The notes beneath the pieces are model-generated. The model was not told the origin of the DNA. It was given only the letters and a program-made list of their open reading frames with translations, and searched no databases. DNA of 12,178 nt from Magnetococcales bacterium (GTDB lineage Bacteria; Pseudomonadota; Magnetococcia; Magnetococcales; JADFYX01). Location of the stretch: contig JADFYX010000046.1 of NCBI GenBank assembly GCA_015232795.1, positions 1 to 12,178 of the forward strand, written 5' to 3'. Made by a program: the position numbers and the translations under genes. Below, piece by piece: positions 6,417-12,178 of this stretch. The first letter of the stretch is position 1. Every line of letters starts with the position of its first letter.

Positions 6417-8207
6417 TCAAGAAAGGGCATGAATAATTTCTCTGAGATGATTTTTCCGTAGCTCAATTGAATCGAGGCTGTATAGAATATCTTCCTCTTT
6501 GGGGTTATCGGCTTCCCACGCTTTATCCAGGTGTTCTTTAGCTTCTGTTAATGCACTCTTGTCTTTGACTCCAGATTTATATTGACAAAAAAGAAACCAA
6601 GCTGCTGTGTCGTACCCCTGTAGAGGTATGCCTTTTTGTGTTAACATATTTCTGAGAGCCTCTTCTCCTTTATCCAAAAATTCCATAGCCTTCTCTTGGT
6701 CAATCTTATCCAATTTGTCAATTTTTCTGTCTTTGACAATAGCATTGAATGCAAACAGATTATACCAGCATATATTGTTTAGTATAGATAATGAAACAGA
6801 AGGTTCTTCTTCAGTAATAGCTTTTTCATGCTCGTTAAAAACAAGGAGCGCATCTTCAATGTGTTTTAACGAATATGTATAATATTCACTCCCAAATGTC
6901 CAATATATGTGGGCTAATTTGAAGTGAATACTAAAGGAGTTTTTCGGGCTTGAAATAACTTTAAGAGCAGGGTCATCTTTATTGTTTTCTAATATTCTTA
7001 CACATTCATCGAATTTTTCCAGTGCCCTTTCTGTTTCACCTCTTGCATGAAAAATCTCACCAACACGAAAGTGCACGACATATCTGTCAGATAAAAATTC
7101 TCCATTTTCCACCATTGCCTCTTCTGTAAGAAATTGATCGTAAATTTTCATCGCTGAATCATAGTCAAGTGAGCAAAATGATAAGAAAGCTCTTTCCATA
7201 AGGATCCAATATTTTACCCTGATATCTTCGATGTTGTTGATATCACTATCACTATCACTATCACTATCACTATCACCAAGGCCAAAGTGTTTTACTAGTA
7301 AGTCTTCTAGCAGGTCAAACTGTGGAATGGTTTTCTCAAGCCAAGCAGAAAATGAATCAAAGTTAACCGGTCTTCCCCTCCTATAATTTGACATTATGTC
7401 ATTATAGTTATTGTAAGCCGTGATTATATGCCGAAATTTCACATCACAAGAAGTGTCTGGGGTGAAAATTTCTGGTAAAATATTGTCCTCATATTTGAAA
7501 AATTTTAAAGGGCGGTATTTGTTTTTAACGTACTTTCTTTCTATATGCTCTTTGTCTGAAACATCTCTTAGGTATCTTACTAACCTATCAGCATTTTCAA
7601 GATCTTTTGAAAGGAGGATAAAGCTTTTCTGGACATGTTCATTAATGCCTCCTTTTTTGTATGACAAAGCATGTTCAAGTTGTCCCCATACATCTTGAAT
7701 GATGCTTCTTAATTGAAGTTCAAAAATCAATCCATGTATTGTGTCTTTAATAATGAAATGGATTGATTTGTACCCAGTCCCTTTTTTCTTGTCAATTGAT
7801 TTGTCTTTTCCACAAAGTTCTGCGGCAGTATCTTTCATATTACTGAGTTGAATTTCATTATCCCAATTGAATATTTTAAATTCCTCAAGATTATATGTAG
7901 GATCATTTTTGATGGTTTCAATCAAATAATTAAATACTTTGTATATGTCTTGTTCGAATAAGCAAATGACACGAAACCCTATAATATCGTTCATTTTGTG
8001 GAGGTTATCTATTTTAGTGATTTTGTCTCTTTTTGTTTTAAGGAAAATGCTTCCAATGTCTTTTTTTCTTGAGTGAACGCTATATATTGGAGCAGTTTTA
8101 TTTTTCCGGGCTTTCTCTAAAATCGCAGAAAATTTATCTTCACACGTAGATAATTTGCTAAGGTTTGTGTTGTAAAAAATTTTTACTTCGTTAAACGTGA
8201 TAGCCAT
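6417..8207 (-). CDS. RelA/SpoT-type nucleotidyltransferase domain fused to a TPR-like region
   Basis: A 596-residue protein. Residues about 40-185 form a RelA/SpoT synthetase domain: SRKKDIGSIFLKTKRD (46-61), MNDIIGFRV (72-80, with Asp74 and Arg79), GTGYKSIH (143-150), and ELQLRSIIQDVWGQLEHALS (163-182, with Glu163, Gln165, Arg167, His179). These include the metal and catalytic positions of (p)ppGpp synthetases, so the domain should be active. No HD hydrolase domain precedes it. A linker holds an Asp-Ser repeat (312-322). The C-terminal half is helical and TPR-like, for example RVGEIFHARGETERALEKFD (381-400). Relatives transfer pyrophosphate from ATP to GDP/GTP, or, in toxSAS enzymes, to adenine nucleotides or the tRNA 3' end. 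Start: ATG 8207 has AGAGG upstream on its strand. It stands alone in AT-rich DNA between mobile-element parts, so a phage-defence or growth-arrest role is a reasonable inference. The TPR half may sense a trigger or hold the enzyme inactive. Confidence 0.85.
   Translation of the reverse strand: MAITFNEVKIFYNTNLSKLSTCEDKFSAILEKARKNKTAPIYSVHSRKKDIGSIFLKTKRDKITKIDNLHKMNDIIGFRVICLFEQDIYKVFNYLIETIKNDPTYNLEEFKIFNWDNEIQLSNMKDTAAELCGKDKSIDKKKGTGYKSIHFIIKDTIHGLIFELQLRSIIQDVWGQLEHALSYKKGGINEHVQKSFILLSKDLENADRLVRYLRDVSDKEHIERKYVKNKYRPLKFFKYEDNILPEIFTPDTSCDVKFRHIITAYNNYNDIMSNYRRGRPVNFDSFSAWLEKTIPQFDLLEDLLVKHFGLGDSDSDSDSDSDINNIEDIRVKYWILMERAFLSFCSLDYDSAMKIYDQFLTEEAMVENGEFLSDRYVVHFRVGEIFHARGETERALEKFDECVRILENNKDDPALKVISSPKNSFSIHFKLAHIYWTFGSEYYTYSLKHIEDALLVFNEHEKAITEEEPSVSLSILNNICWYNLFAFNAIVKDRKIDKLDKIDQEKAMEFLDKGEEALRNMLTQKGIPLQGYDTAAWFLFCQYKSGVKDKSALTEAKEHLDKAWEADNPKEEDILYSLDSIELRKNHLREIIHALS
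7241..7276. repeat. Six tandem copies of TATCAC inside the RelA-like gene
   Basis: Six perfect hexamers encode, on the minus strand, alternating Asp and Ser residues in the linker between the nucleotidyltransferase domain and the TPR-like half. A hexamer gain or loss keeps the frame and changes linker length by two residues, so slippage would tune rather than switch off the protein. Confidence 0.9.
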
Positions 8208-8373
8208 TAGGTGCCTCTTGAGAATATGAACTCAAATCCAGTAATTGGACGTTTTTATCAAGTTTTAACTTCTTTACTCATTTATTGGCGCATCGTAACA
8301 GATTCCCAGATGTCAATCACCTGAAAAAATGAACGTCTATTGTGTGCAATAATATGGAGAGAAGGAGGGTTTT

Positions 8374-8415
8374 ATGCTGGTAAATTGGCTGTTTTGGATG
8401 GTGATCGGCAGTTAA
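8374..8415 (+). CDS. Possible 13-residue hydrophobic peptide or gene stub
   Basis: ATG 8374 is preceded by a near-perfect ribosome-binding site (GAAGGAGGG at 8361-8369, 4 nt before the ATG) and encodes MLVNWLFWMVIGS, then TAA. The peptide is hydrophobic enough to insert in a membrane. It may be a leader or small membrane peptide, or the stub of a gene cut by recombination near the tRNA site. Only the strong ribosome-binding site supports it. Confidence 0.25.
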   Translation: MLVNWLFWMVIGS

Positions 8416-8423
8416 TATTTTGA

Positions 8424-8466
8424 TGCAGAAACAAAATCAACCAGAACGTTTCACCACGTTTCTGCA
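8424..8466. repeat. 9-bp inverted repeat left of the att region
   Basis: TGCAGAAAC (8424-8432) and GTTTCTGCA (8458-8466) are perfect complements across a 25-nt spacer. It lies next to the left arm-like pair. There is no T-tract, so it is not a simple terminator. Function unknown; it may be part of an integrase/excisionase binding region. Confidence 0.45.
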
Positions 8467-8484
8467 CTTGCCACATCAAAAACG

Positions 8485-8502
8485 CTACCCAGAACGCTAC
8501 CC
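8485..8502 (-). other. Integrase arm-type site pair, left of the tRNA fragment (inverted)
   Basis: CTACCC occurs at 8485-8490 and 8497-8502, a 12-bp period. Read on the minus strand it is GGGTAG twice with the same spacing as the pairs right of the tRNA fragment. P4-type integrases bind such short direct repeats flanking the crossover core. Assignment rests on shared motif, period and position. Confidence 0.5.
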
Positions 8503-8549
8503 GCAAAGTGAAAGCACTTAATCTGTTTTGACTAAGTGATTAAAATATT

Positions 8550-8594
8550 TGGAGCCACCTTTCGGAATTAAACCGAAGACCTGCTCATTACGAG
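8550..8594 (-). pseudogene. 3' fragment of a tRNA-Thr(CGT) gene, probable integration (att) core
   Basis: On the minus strand this reads from the anticodon loop (CTCGTAA) through the 3' anticodon stem TGAGC, variable loop, T-arm and acceptor end AGGTGGCTCCA. The 5' half is missing: the sequence before the anticodon does not pair with the stem. The T-loop reads TTTAATT, so the almost invariant C56 has become T; with half the gene gone it cannot be a functional tRNA. Such anticodon-loop-to-3'-end footprints are the normal att core of tyrosine integrases. By orientation the intact tRNA gene should lie to the right, beyond the window. Confidence 0.8.
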
Positions 8595-8660
8595 TTATGG
8601 GGTTTGATTCGGATATAAATATAAGATAAAACAGAGAATAAGAAAGGGCAAAAAACAAAA

Positions 8661-8680
8661 TGGGGGTACATTTGGGGGTA
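8661..8680 (+). other. Integrase arm-type site pair, right of the tRNA fragment
   Basis: TGGGGGTA occurs at 8661-8668 and 8673-8680, a 12-bp period. The motif and spacing match those of the other arm-like pairs in this window, and it lies 67 bp from the tRNA-derived core. Confidence 0.55.
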
Positions 8681-8789
8681 TATTGAAAAGCACCATATAA
8701 ATAAACTCAACAATAATGTTATGTTGCACTCCCAATATGGATGCCACCCCACCGCCAGATTAGACTCCAAGAGAGTCCATTAAGAAGAT

Positions 8790-8824
8790 AAAAGCCAGTG
8801 ATTTCAATAGTCACTGGCTTTTTT
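8790..8824 (+). terminator. Rho-independent terminator upstream of the integrase remnant
   Basis: AAAAGCCAGTGA (8790-8801) and TCACTGGCTTTT (8811-8822) form a perfect 12-bp stem with a 9-nt loop, ending in six T's (8819-8824). No intact gene ends just before it, so it may be left from a lost gene or insulate the integrase from read-through. The A-rich left flank could allow some action on the minus strand. Confidence 0.75.
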
Positions 8825-8872
8825 CTTGTCCATTGCCATCCAATAGAATATGCTTGAATCCAGAATATTCGT

Positions 8873-8938
8873 GTGGGTAGAAACGTGGGTAGAGTTTTTG
8901 TCTGCCAATGTGGATAGGTAACAAATGGTGGGGGTAGA
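8873..8938 (+). other. Arm-type repeats just before the integrase gene
   Basis: GTGGGTAG at 8873-8880 and 8885-8892 form a 12-bp-period pair. Looser copies (GGATAGGTA at about 8911 and GGGGGTAG at about 8930) continue up to the integrase start. These are probably integrase-binding arm sites and may also let integrase repress its own promoter, as is known for related integrases. Confidence 0.5.
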
Positions 8939-8940
8939 GC

Positions 8941-10024
8941 ATGAAACATCATTCTGGACGGCTCACGGCTATGAAGGTAACCAAGGCAACCAAGCCGGGT
9001 ATGTACGGTGATGGTGGAGGTCTGTGGCTTCAACTGAAAAATGGGGGTAAGTCGTGGGTTTTCCGTTTCAAGTCCCCCATTACCAAAAAAGCCCGGACTC
9101 TGGGACTTGGCCCGGTTCGTGATTTCTCTTTGTCGGAAGCGAGGGAAAAGGCAGCCGCATGCAGGAAAGCCATTCACGAAGGATAAAGACCCCATCGAAG
9201 TAAAAAAAGCCTCCCAGATGGCGGCTAGGGTTGAGGCAGCCAGAGGGATCACCTTCGCATAGTGCGCTACCGCCTATATTGAAGCCAACCGATCTGGGTG
9301 GAGTAATCCAAAGCATGCACAACAGTGGACCAACACCCTTTCAAAATATGCTTTTCCCGTTATAGGCGATCTGTCAGTTGTGGCTGTCGATACGGCCTTG
9401 GTCATTCAGTGTCTGGAACCAATCTGGACAACAAAATCTGAAACCGCATCAAGAGTCAGGGGGAGGATTGAGGCTGTACTGGATTATGCCACTACACGTG
9501 AATATCGACAGGGGGAGAACCCGGCATGTTGGAAGGGGCATCTTTCAAATATTCTTCCCCCCAAAAGGAAGGTGGCGAAAGTGGAGCACCATGCTGCACT
9601 GGATTTTCGCTCTGTTCCTCAGTTTCTGATTGATCTACGCCAACAGGAAGGAGTGGCATGCCTGGCCCTTGAGTTTGCCATTCTTACCGCTACACGAACC
9701 AGTGAGACCTTAAACGCTACTTGGGGTGAAGTTGATATGGAAACGGCAAGCTGGATAATCCCACCAGAAAGAATGAAAGGGCGTAGAGAGCACCGTGTAC
9801 CACTATCCAAGGTTGCCATGGCCTTACTGAAAAAGGCCGCTGGCCTTTCATTTACAGACTGTTCGGCTGACAGTTACATTTTTCCAGGCCAGCGACAAGG
9901 CCGACCATTAAGCAATATGGCCCTATTGATGCTTATGCGACGCATGGGGCGTGGTGACCTAGAGCCCCCCCAATCATCAAGTCAAGATTATTTTCCTTTG
10001 ATATTGATGAGGGTTGCAGGGTAG
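8941..10024 (+). pseudogene. Degenerate P4-type tyrosine integrase
   Basis: The N-terminal arm-binding domain (DUF4102) is clear: LTAMKVTKATKPGMYGDGGG, then LWLQLKNGGKSWVFRF. The frame breaks at TAA 9184-9186; removing one base (probably T9184) restores EGKDPIEVKKAS in the second frame. An in-frame TAG at 9260-9262 sits where relatives commonly have Glu (GAG to TAG). After it the core-binding domain (YIEANRSGWSNPKHAQQW) and the first catalytic Arg (TATRTSETLNATW) are recognisable, as is the hairpin Lys region (ERMKGRREHRVPLS). Homology stops around 9960, after MRRMGRGDL; the tail to TAG 10024 is unrelated. The His-x-x-Arg box and the nucleophilic Tyr are missing. A normal copy has about 400 residues. 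The gene is dead by three separate lesions, so the element cannot move by its own integrase. Confidence 0.9.
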
Positions 10025-10040
10025 AGTTCATTAATAAGTC

Positions 10041-10072
10041 GGGCCGGAAGGTGTCTCACCACCAACCGGTCC
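10041..10072 (+). promoter_or_regulatory. Hairpin in the leader of the 105-aa gene
   Basis: GGGCCGG (10041-10047) pairs fully with CCGGTCC (10066-10072), with one G-U, and inside it GGTG (10050-10053) pairs with CACC (10057-10060). No T-tract follows. It lies 37 bp before the start of the next gene and could be an RNA control structure or a recombination scar; function unknown. Confidence 0.35.
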
Positions 10073-10108
10073 TAACCACAACGAACCTTCTCGAAAAAGG
10101 ATCACACC

Positions 10109-10426
10109 ATGGCTATCGCCACATTACCGCACAAATCCGTCCAAAGTCCACAAAACAGCATCGTTCCATTCCCGCAGCGCACAACCATGCAACCCTCCAA
10201 AAGATCCACCAGACGGCACCACATGAACAGGATGAAGCGGAAAGCTCGACGTACCTTTCCCGATGACCCTATGGCCCATATCCTGGCCAATCATATGCAA
10301 TTTTGTTCTCGGGTTTGCTGTAATGCCAAACGCCGTAGAGCACAATTTGGTGAAAAGGCGATTGAGGAAATCAAAGCTGAAGATTGGGCACGTGTAGACT
10401 TTGAATCAGCAGGGTTGGGCTTATAA
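10109..10426 (+). CDS. Small basic protein of unknown function
   Basis: I do not recognise this 105-residue protein. ATG 10109 has AAAAAGGA just upstream (about 8 nt spacing), which supports the start. Residues 24-48 are very rich in Arg, Lys and His and probably disordered or nucleic-acid binding. Then comes a more ordered half with DDPMAHILANHMQFCSRVCC, a basic KRRR stretch, and an acidic helix (EKAIEEIKAEDWARVDFE). The three closely spaced Cys could bind metal, but no full zinc-finger pattern is present. It follows the broken end of the integrase gene, and no terminator separates it from the RhuM gene 223 bp downstream. It could also be a decayed remnant. Confidence 0.5.
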   Translation: MAIATLPHKSVQSPQNSIVPFPQRTTMQPSKRSTRRHHMNRMKRKARRTFPDDPMAHILANHMQFCSRVCCNAKRRRAQFGEKAIEEIKAEDWARVDFESAGLGL

Positions 10427-10649
10427 AAATAGGTGGCTCTTTCTCTTCCTTACGGAATGAGATATCCTTGTAGTTCATCTTCAGTGCAATTAGTTGTGAC
10501 AGTCAATAACCAAGCTCCAATGAATGGGGCCAAACTGATATTGTATAGATTTCATATATTCTCCCTATTTAATGCCAAGCTAAAGGGGTTGTAAGAGAAG
10601 AGCATTTGGTTGGAAACATAGATTAAAAAGAACTAAGGAGAATTGGGCT

Positions 10650-11696
10650 ATGAGCTCAAAAAAATTAAAAAAACCTCCGGTAGAGGCTGATATTCTTTTT
10701 TATAAATCAGATGATGAGCAAGTAAAAATTGATGTGCTTTATCAGGGAGAGACGATTTGGTTGACCCAAAAACGTATGTCCGAATTGTTTGGTGTTCAAG
10801 TTCCTGCCATAACAAAGCATTTGAAAAATATTTTTGAGACCAGAGAATTGGATGAAGATTCAGTTGTTTCCATTTTGGAAACAACTGCCTCTGACAACAA
10901 ATCTTATCAAACTCGTTATTACAATCTGGATGCCATTATCGCAGTTGGTTATCGGGTGAACTCAAAGCAGGCCACACAGTTTCGTATCTGGGCAACAGGT
11001 GTTTTGAAAGAGTTTATTATCAAGGGTTTCGCCCTAGATAGTGAGCGGCTGAAAAATGGAGAGAAATTCGGCCATGACTATTTTGATGAACTACTTGAGA
11101 AAATCCGGGAGATTCGAGCCTCGGAGCGGTGTTTTTATCAGAAGATTACCGATATTTACGCTGAATGTTCGGCAGACTATGACTCAGATGATGAAACCTC
11201 TAGAACCTTTTACGCAACGGTTCAGAACAAGCTACATTGGGCGATACATGGTCTAACGGCTGCTGAGATGATTGAGTCACGTGCTGATCGGGAAAAGCCA
11301 AAAATGGGCCTGACAACCTGGAAGCAAGCTCCCAAAGGTAAGATTCTTAAGTCGGATGTCTCCATCGCAAAAAATTATCTGAGTGAGCAGGAGTTAGATG
11401 AACTGAATCATATTGTTACCATGTATCTGGATTATGCCGAGTTGCAAGCCAAGAAAAACCGCGTAATGAAAATGGAAGACTGGGTTCAAAAACTAGATGC
11501 TTTCCTGGTATTTAACGACTATCAACTATTGAGTGTGCCAGGCAAAACACGAGCATCGGTAGCCAAAGCTCTGGCGGAAAAAGAGTATGCAGCTTTTCGA
11601 GTCACTCAGGACCGAACCTATAAATCTGGTTTTGATGAGTTGGTGAATTCAGCGGAAAAGAGCCCACAATCAGTGAAGAAGAAGCCAAAGAGATAG
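10650..11696 (+). CDS. RhuM-family protein (phage/virulence-island type)
   Basis: A 348-residue protein of the RhuM family, full length and intact. The N-terminal half carries the family pattern: ILFYKSDDEQVKIDVLYQGE (15-34), TIWLTQKRMSELFGV with an embedded helix-turn-helix-like segment, ITKHLKNIFETRELDEDSVV, and TRYYNLDAIIAVGYRVNS followed by FRIWATGVLKEFIIKGFALD. The C-terminal half is a helical domain (YLSEQELDELNHIVTMYLDY). Family members are common in pathogenicity islands, prophages and defence-rich islands. The founding gene is in Salmonella SPI-3 and the biochemical role is unknown; the N-terminus suggests DNA binding. TAAGGAG at 10634-10640 supports the start. It has its own terminator downstream and is probably expressed from the 220-bp gap upstream. 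Confidence 0.9.
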   Translation: MSSKKLKKPPVEADILFYKSDDEQVKIDVLYQGETIWLTQKRMSELFGVQVPAITKHLKNIFETRELDEDSVVSILETTASDNKSYQTRYYNLDAIIAVGYRVNSKQATQFRIWATGVLKEFIIKGFALDSERLKNGEKFGHDYFDELLEKIREIRASERCFYQKITDIYAECSADYDSDDETSRTFYATVQNKLHWAIHGLTAAEMIESRADREKPKMGLTTWKQAPKGKILKSDVSIAKNYLSEQELDELNHIVTMYLDYAELQAKKNRVMKMEDWVQKLDAFLVFNDYQLLSVPGKTRASVAKALAEKEYAAFRVTQDRTYKSGFDELVNSAEKSPQSVKKKPKR

Positions 11697-11709
11697 TTTT
11701 ACATCTTGA

Positions 11710-11755
11710 ATCACTAGAACACGCAGTCACCTCTTTGTAGGTAGTGTTCGGTGAT
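11710..11755 (+). repeat. Imperfect hairpin after the RhuM gene
   Basis: ATCAC (11710-11714) pairs with GTGAT (11751-11755) and GAACAC (11717-11722) with GTGTTC (11744-11749). A T-run (11762-11767) begins 6 nt later. It may be a first, weak terminator for the RhuM gene. Confidence 0.35.
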
Positions 11756-11770
11756 GGGTCATTTTTTGTG

Positions 11771-11799
11771 AATGTGAATCCCAATCACGGATTCACATT
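11771..11799. repeat. Perfect 11-bp inverted repeat
   Basis: AATGTGAATCC (11771-11781) and GGATTCACATT (11789-11799) flank a 7-nt spacer. No T-tract follows on either strand, so I do not call it a terminator. A protein-binding site or a recombination-related palindrome is possible. Confidence 0.5.
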
Positions 11800-11809
11800 A
11801 AACCAGAAT

Positions 11810-11835
11810 ACCGCTACTAAAAAGTGGTGGTTTTT
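11810..11835 (+). terminator. Terminator of the RhuM gene
   Basis: ACCGCTAC (11810-11817), a 6-nt A-rich loop, and GTGGTGGT (11824-11831) pair at all eight positions in RNA (two G-U), followed directly by a T-run. It lies 114 bp after the RhuM stop, on the same strand. Confidence 0.6.
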
Positions 11836-11858
11836 AATTTTGGGAGATTCCAACTGTT

Positions 11859-11880
11859 GTGTGGGTAGAACTGTAGGTAC
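11859..11880 (+). other. Arm-type site pair at the far side of the RhuM module
   Basis: GTGTGGGTAGAA (11859-11870) is identical to 8871-8882 in front of the integrase remnant. A second copy, GTAGGTA at 11873-11879, again follows with a 12-bp period. The two sites bracket a 3-kb integrase/RhuM module in the same orientation. Confidence 0.45.
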
Positions 11881-11913
11881 GCTGATATTCTTGTAATTTC
11901 AGAACTCCTGACC

Positions 11914-12178
11914 TCACAGATTTTGCGATGACACCTGTTTAAAAATCATTCGATATTCAGTTCCTGGGAATACAGTCTTAGTTTTGTTGAGTTCATTGCA
12001 CAAATACCAGATTGCCGCAGTTGAACTCTGGTTAGCCATATGATGCAATCGAACAGTCAATGTTTTTGCCTTATCATCAGGAATGATATCCGCCTCGGAA
12101 TTGTAAATCCCTCGAAGCAAGCTCCGCGCATCATCCTCCCGAGACATGGTTTCTCGAAGAGTGCTGGCCATGCCGCTT
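11914..12178 (-). CDS. C-terminal tail of a probable transposase (5' end outside the window)
   Basis: On the minus strand the frame is open from the right edge to the TGA at 11914-11916. The ATG at 12171 is in-frame, but no stop precedes it, so the gene probably starts beyond the window. The visible end, especially KTLTVRLHHMANQS followed by LCNELNKTKTVFPGTEYRMI, resembles from memory the conserved C-terminus of large transposase-like proteins ('TLTVRLH...LC..LN.TET.FPGT.LR'). I cannot name the IS family. The upstream catalytic part is not visible, so completeness cannot be judged. Confidence 0.5.
   Translation of the reverse strand, partial: SGMASTLRETMSREDDARSLLRGIYNSEADIIPDDKAKTLTVRLHHMANQSSTAAIWYLCNELNKTKTVFPGTEYRMIFKQVSSQNL

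Noticed and set aside
8550..8594. Functional tRNA-Thr gene
   Set aside because: The sequence upstream of the anticodon does not form the 5' anticodon stem, D-arm or acceptor strand, and the T-loop has lost C56. Only the 3' half is present.
8719..9252. Minus-strand 177-residue frame opposite the integrase N-terminus
   Set aside because: It is the antisense shadow of the clear DUF4102 coding sequence and has no family features.
10051..10266. Alternative plus-strand frame overlapping the start of the 105-aa gene
   Set aside because: No ribosome-binding site and a composition typical of an out-of-frame reading; the 10109 start has an AAAAAGGA site.
11771..11799. Terminator or integron attC site
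   Set aside because: The 11-bp dyad has no T-tract on either strand and lacks attC core motifs; no integron integrase is visible.

Overview
The window reads as accessory, phage-derived DNA in a Gram-negative bacterium, probably a proteobacterium. The P4-type (DUF4102) integrase, the AlpA regulator, the lambda GpA/Nu1-type terminase and the RhuM protein all point that way. The sequence itself does not allow a genus call. No ordinary housekeeping gene is present. Base composition changes visibly: positions 1-5570 are moderately GC-rich, about 5571-8700 is AT-rich, and the part beyond is mixed. This suggests DNA of more than one origin.

Left part (1-5570, all on +): a phage-satellite-like or remnant-prophage operon. 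The order is an unrecognised coiled-coil protein (cut by the window edge), a small repeat cluster, an AlpA-type regulator, a DUF3987 (YfjI-like) replication-type ATPase, a 140-aa unknown protein, a GC-rich structured gap that is a candidate cos region, terminase small subunit, and terminase large subunit. Capsid, portal and tail genes, which normally follow a GpA terminase, are absent. The start of the 140-aa gene lies in the loop of a large inverted repeat built from six copies of a 9-bp unit.

Middle part (5571-8550): about 0.85 kb with no convincing gene, a hairpin/T-tract terminator, and one large minus-strand gene. That gene encodes a RelA/SpoT-type nucleotidyltransferase domain joined through an Asp-Ser repeat linker to a TPR-like C-terminal half. 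It stands alone and looks like cargo, with a role in phage defence or growth control as an inference. The catalytic residues are intact.

Right part (8550-12178): a 45-bp 3' fragment of a tRNA-Thr(CGT) gene, the usual target footprint of tyrosine integrases. It is flanked on both sides by 12-bp-period GGGTA pairs that look like integrase arm-binding sites. Then come a decayed integrase gene (frameshift, nonsense codon, lost C-terminal catalytic residues), a small basic protein of unknown function, an intact RhuM-family gene with a terminator, another arm-like pair, and the C-terminal tail of a probable transposase running off the right edge.

Overall the picture is a tRNA-Thr integration hot spot where at least two elements seem to have landed. 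The left one carries replication and DNA-packaging genes plus the alarmone-synthetase-like cargo gene. The right one is an immobilised integrase/RhuM element.
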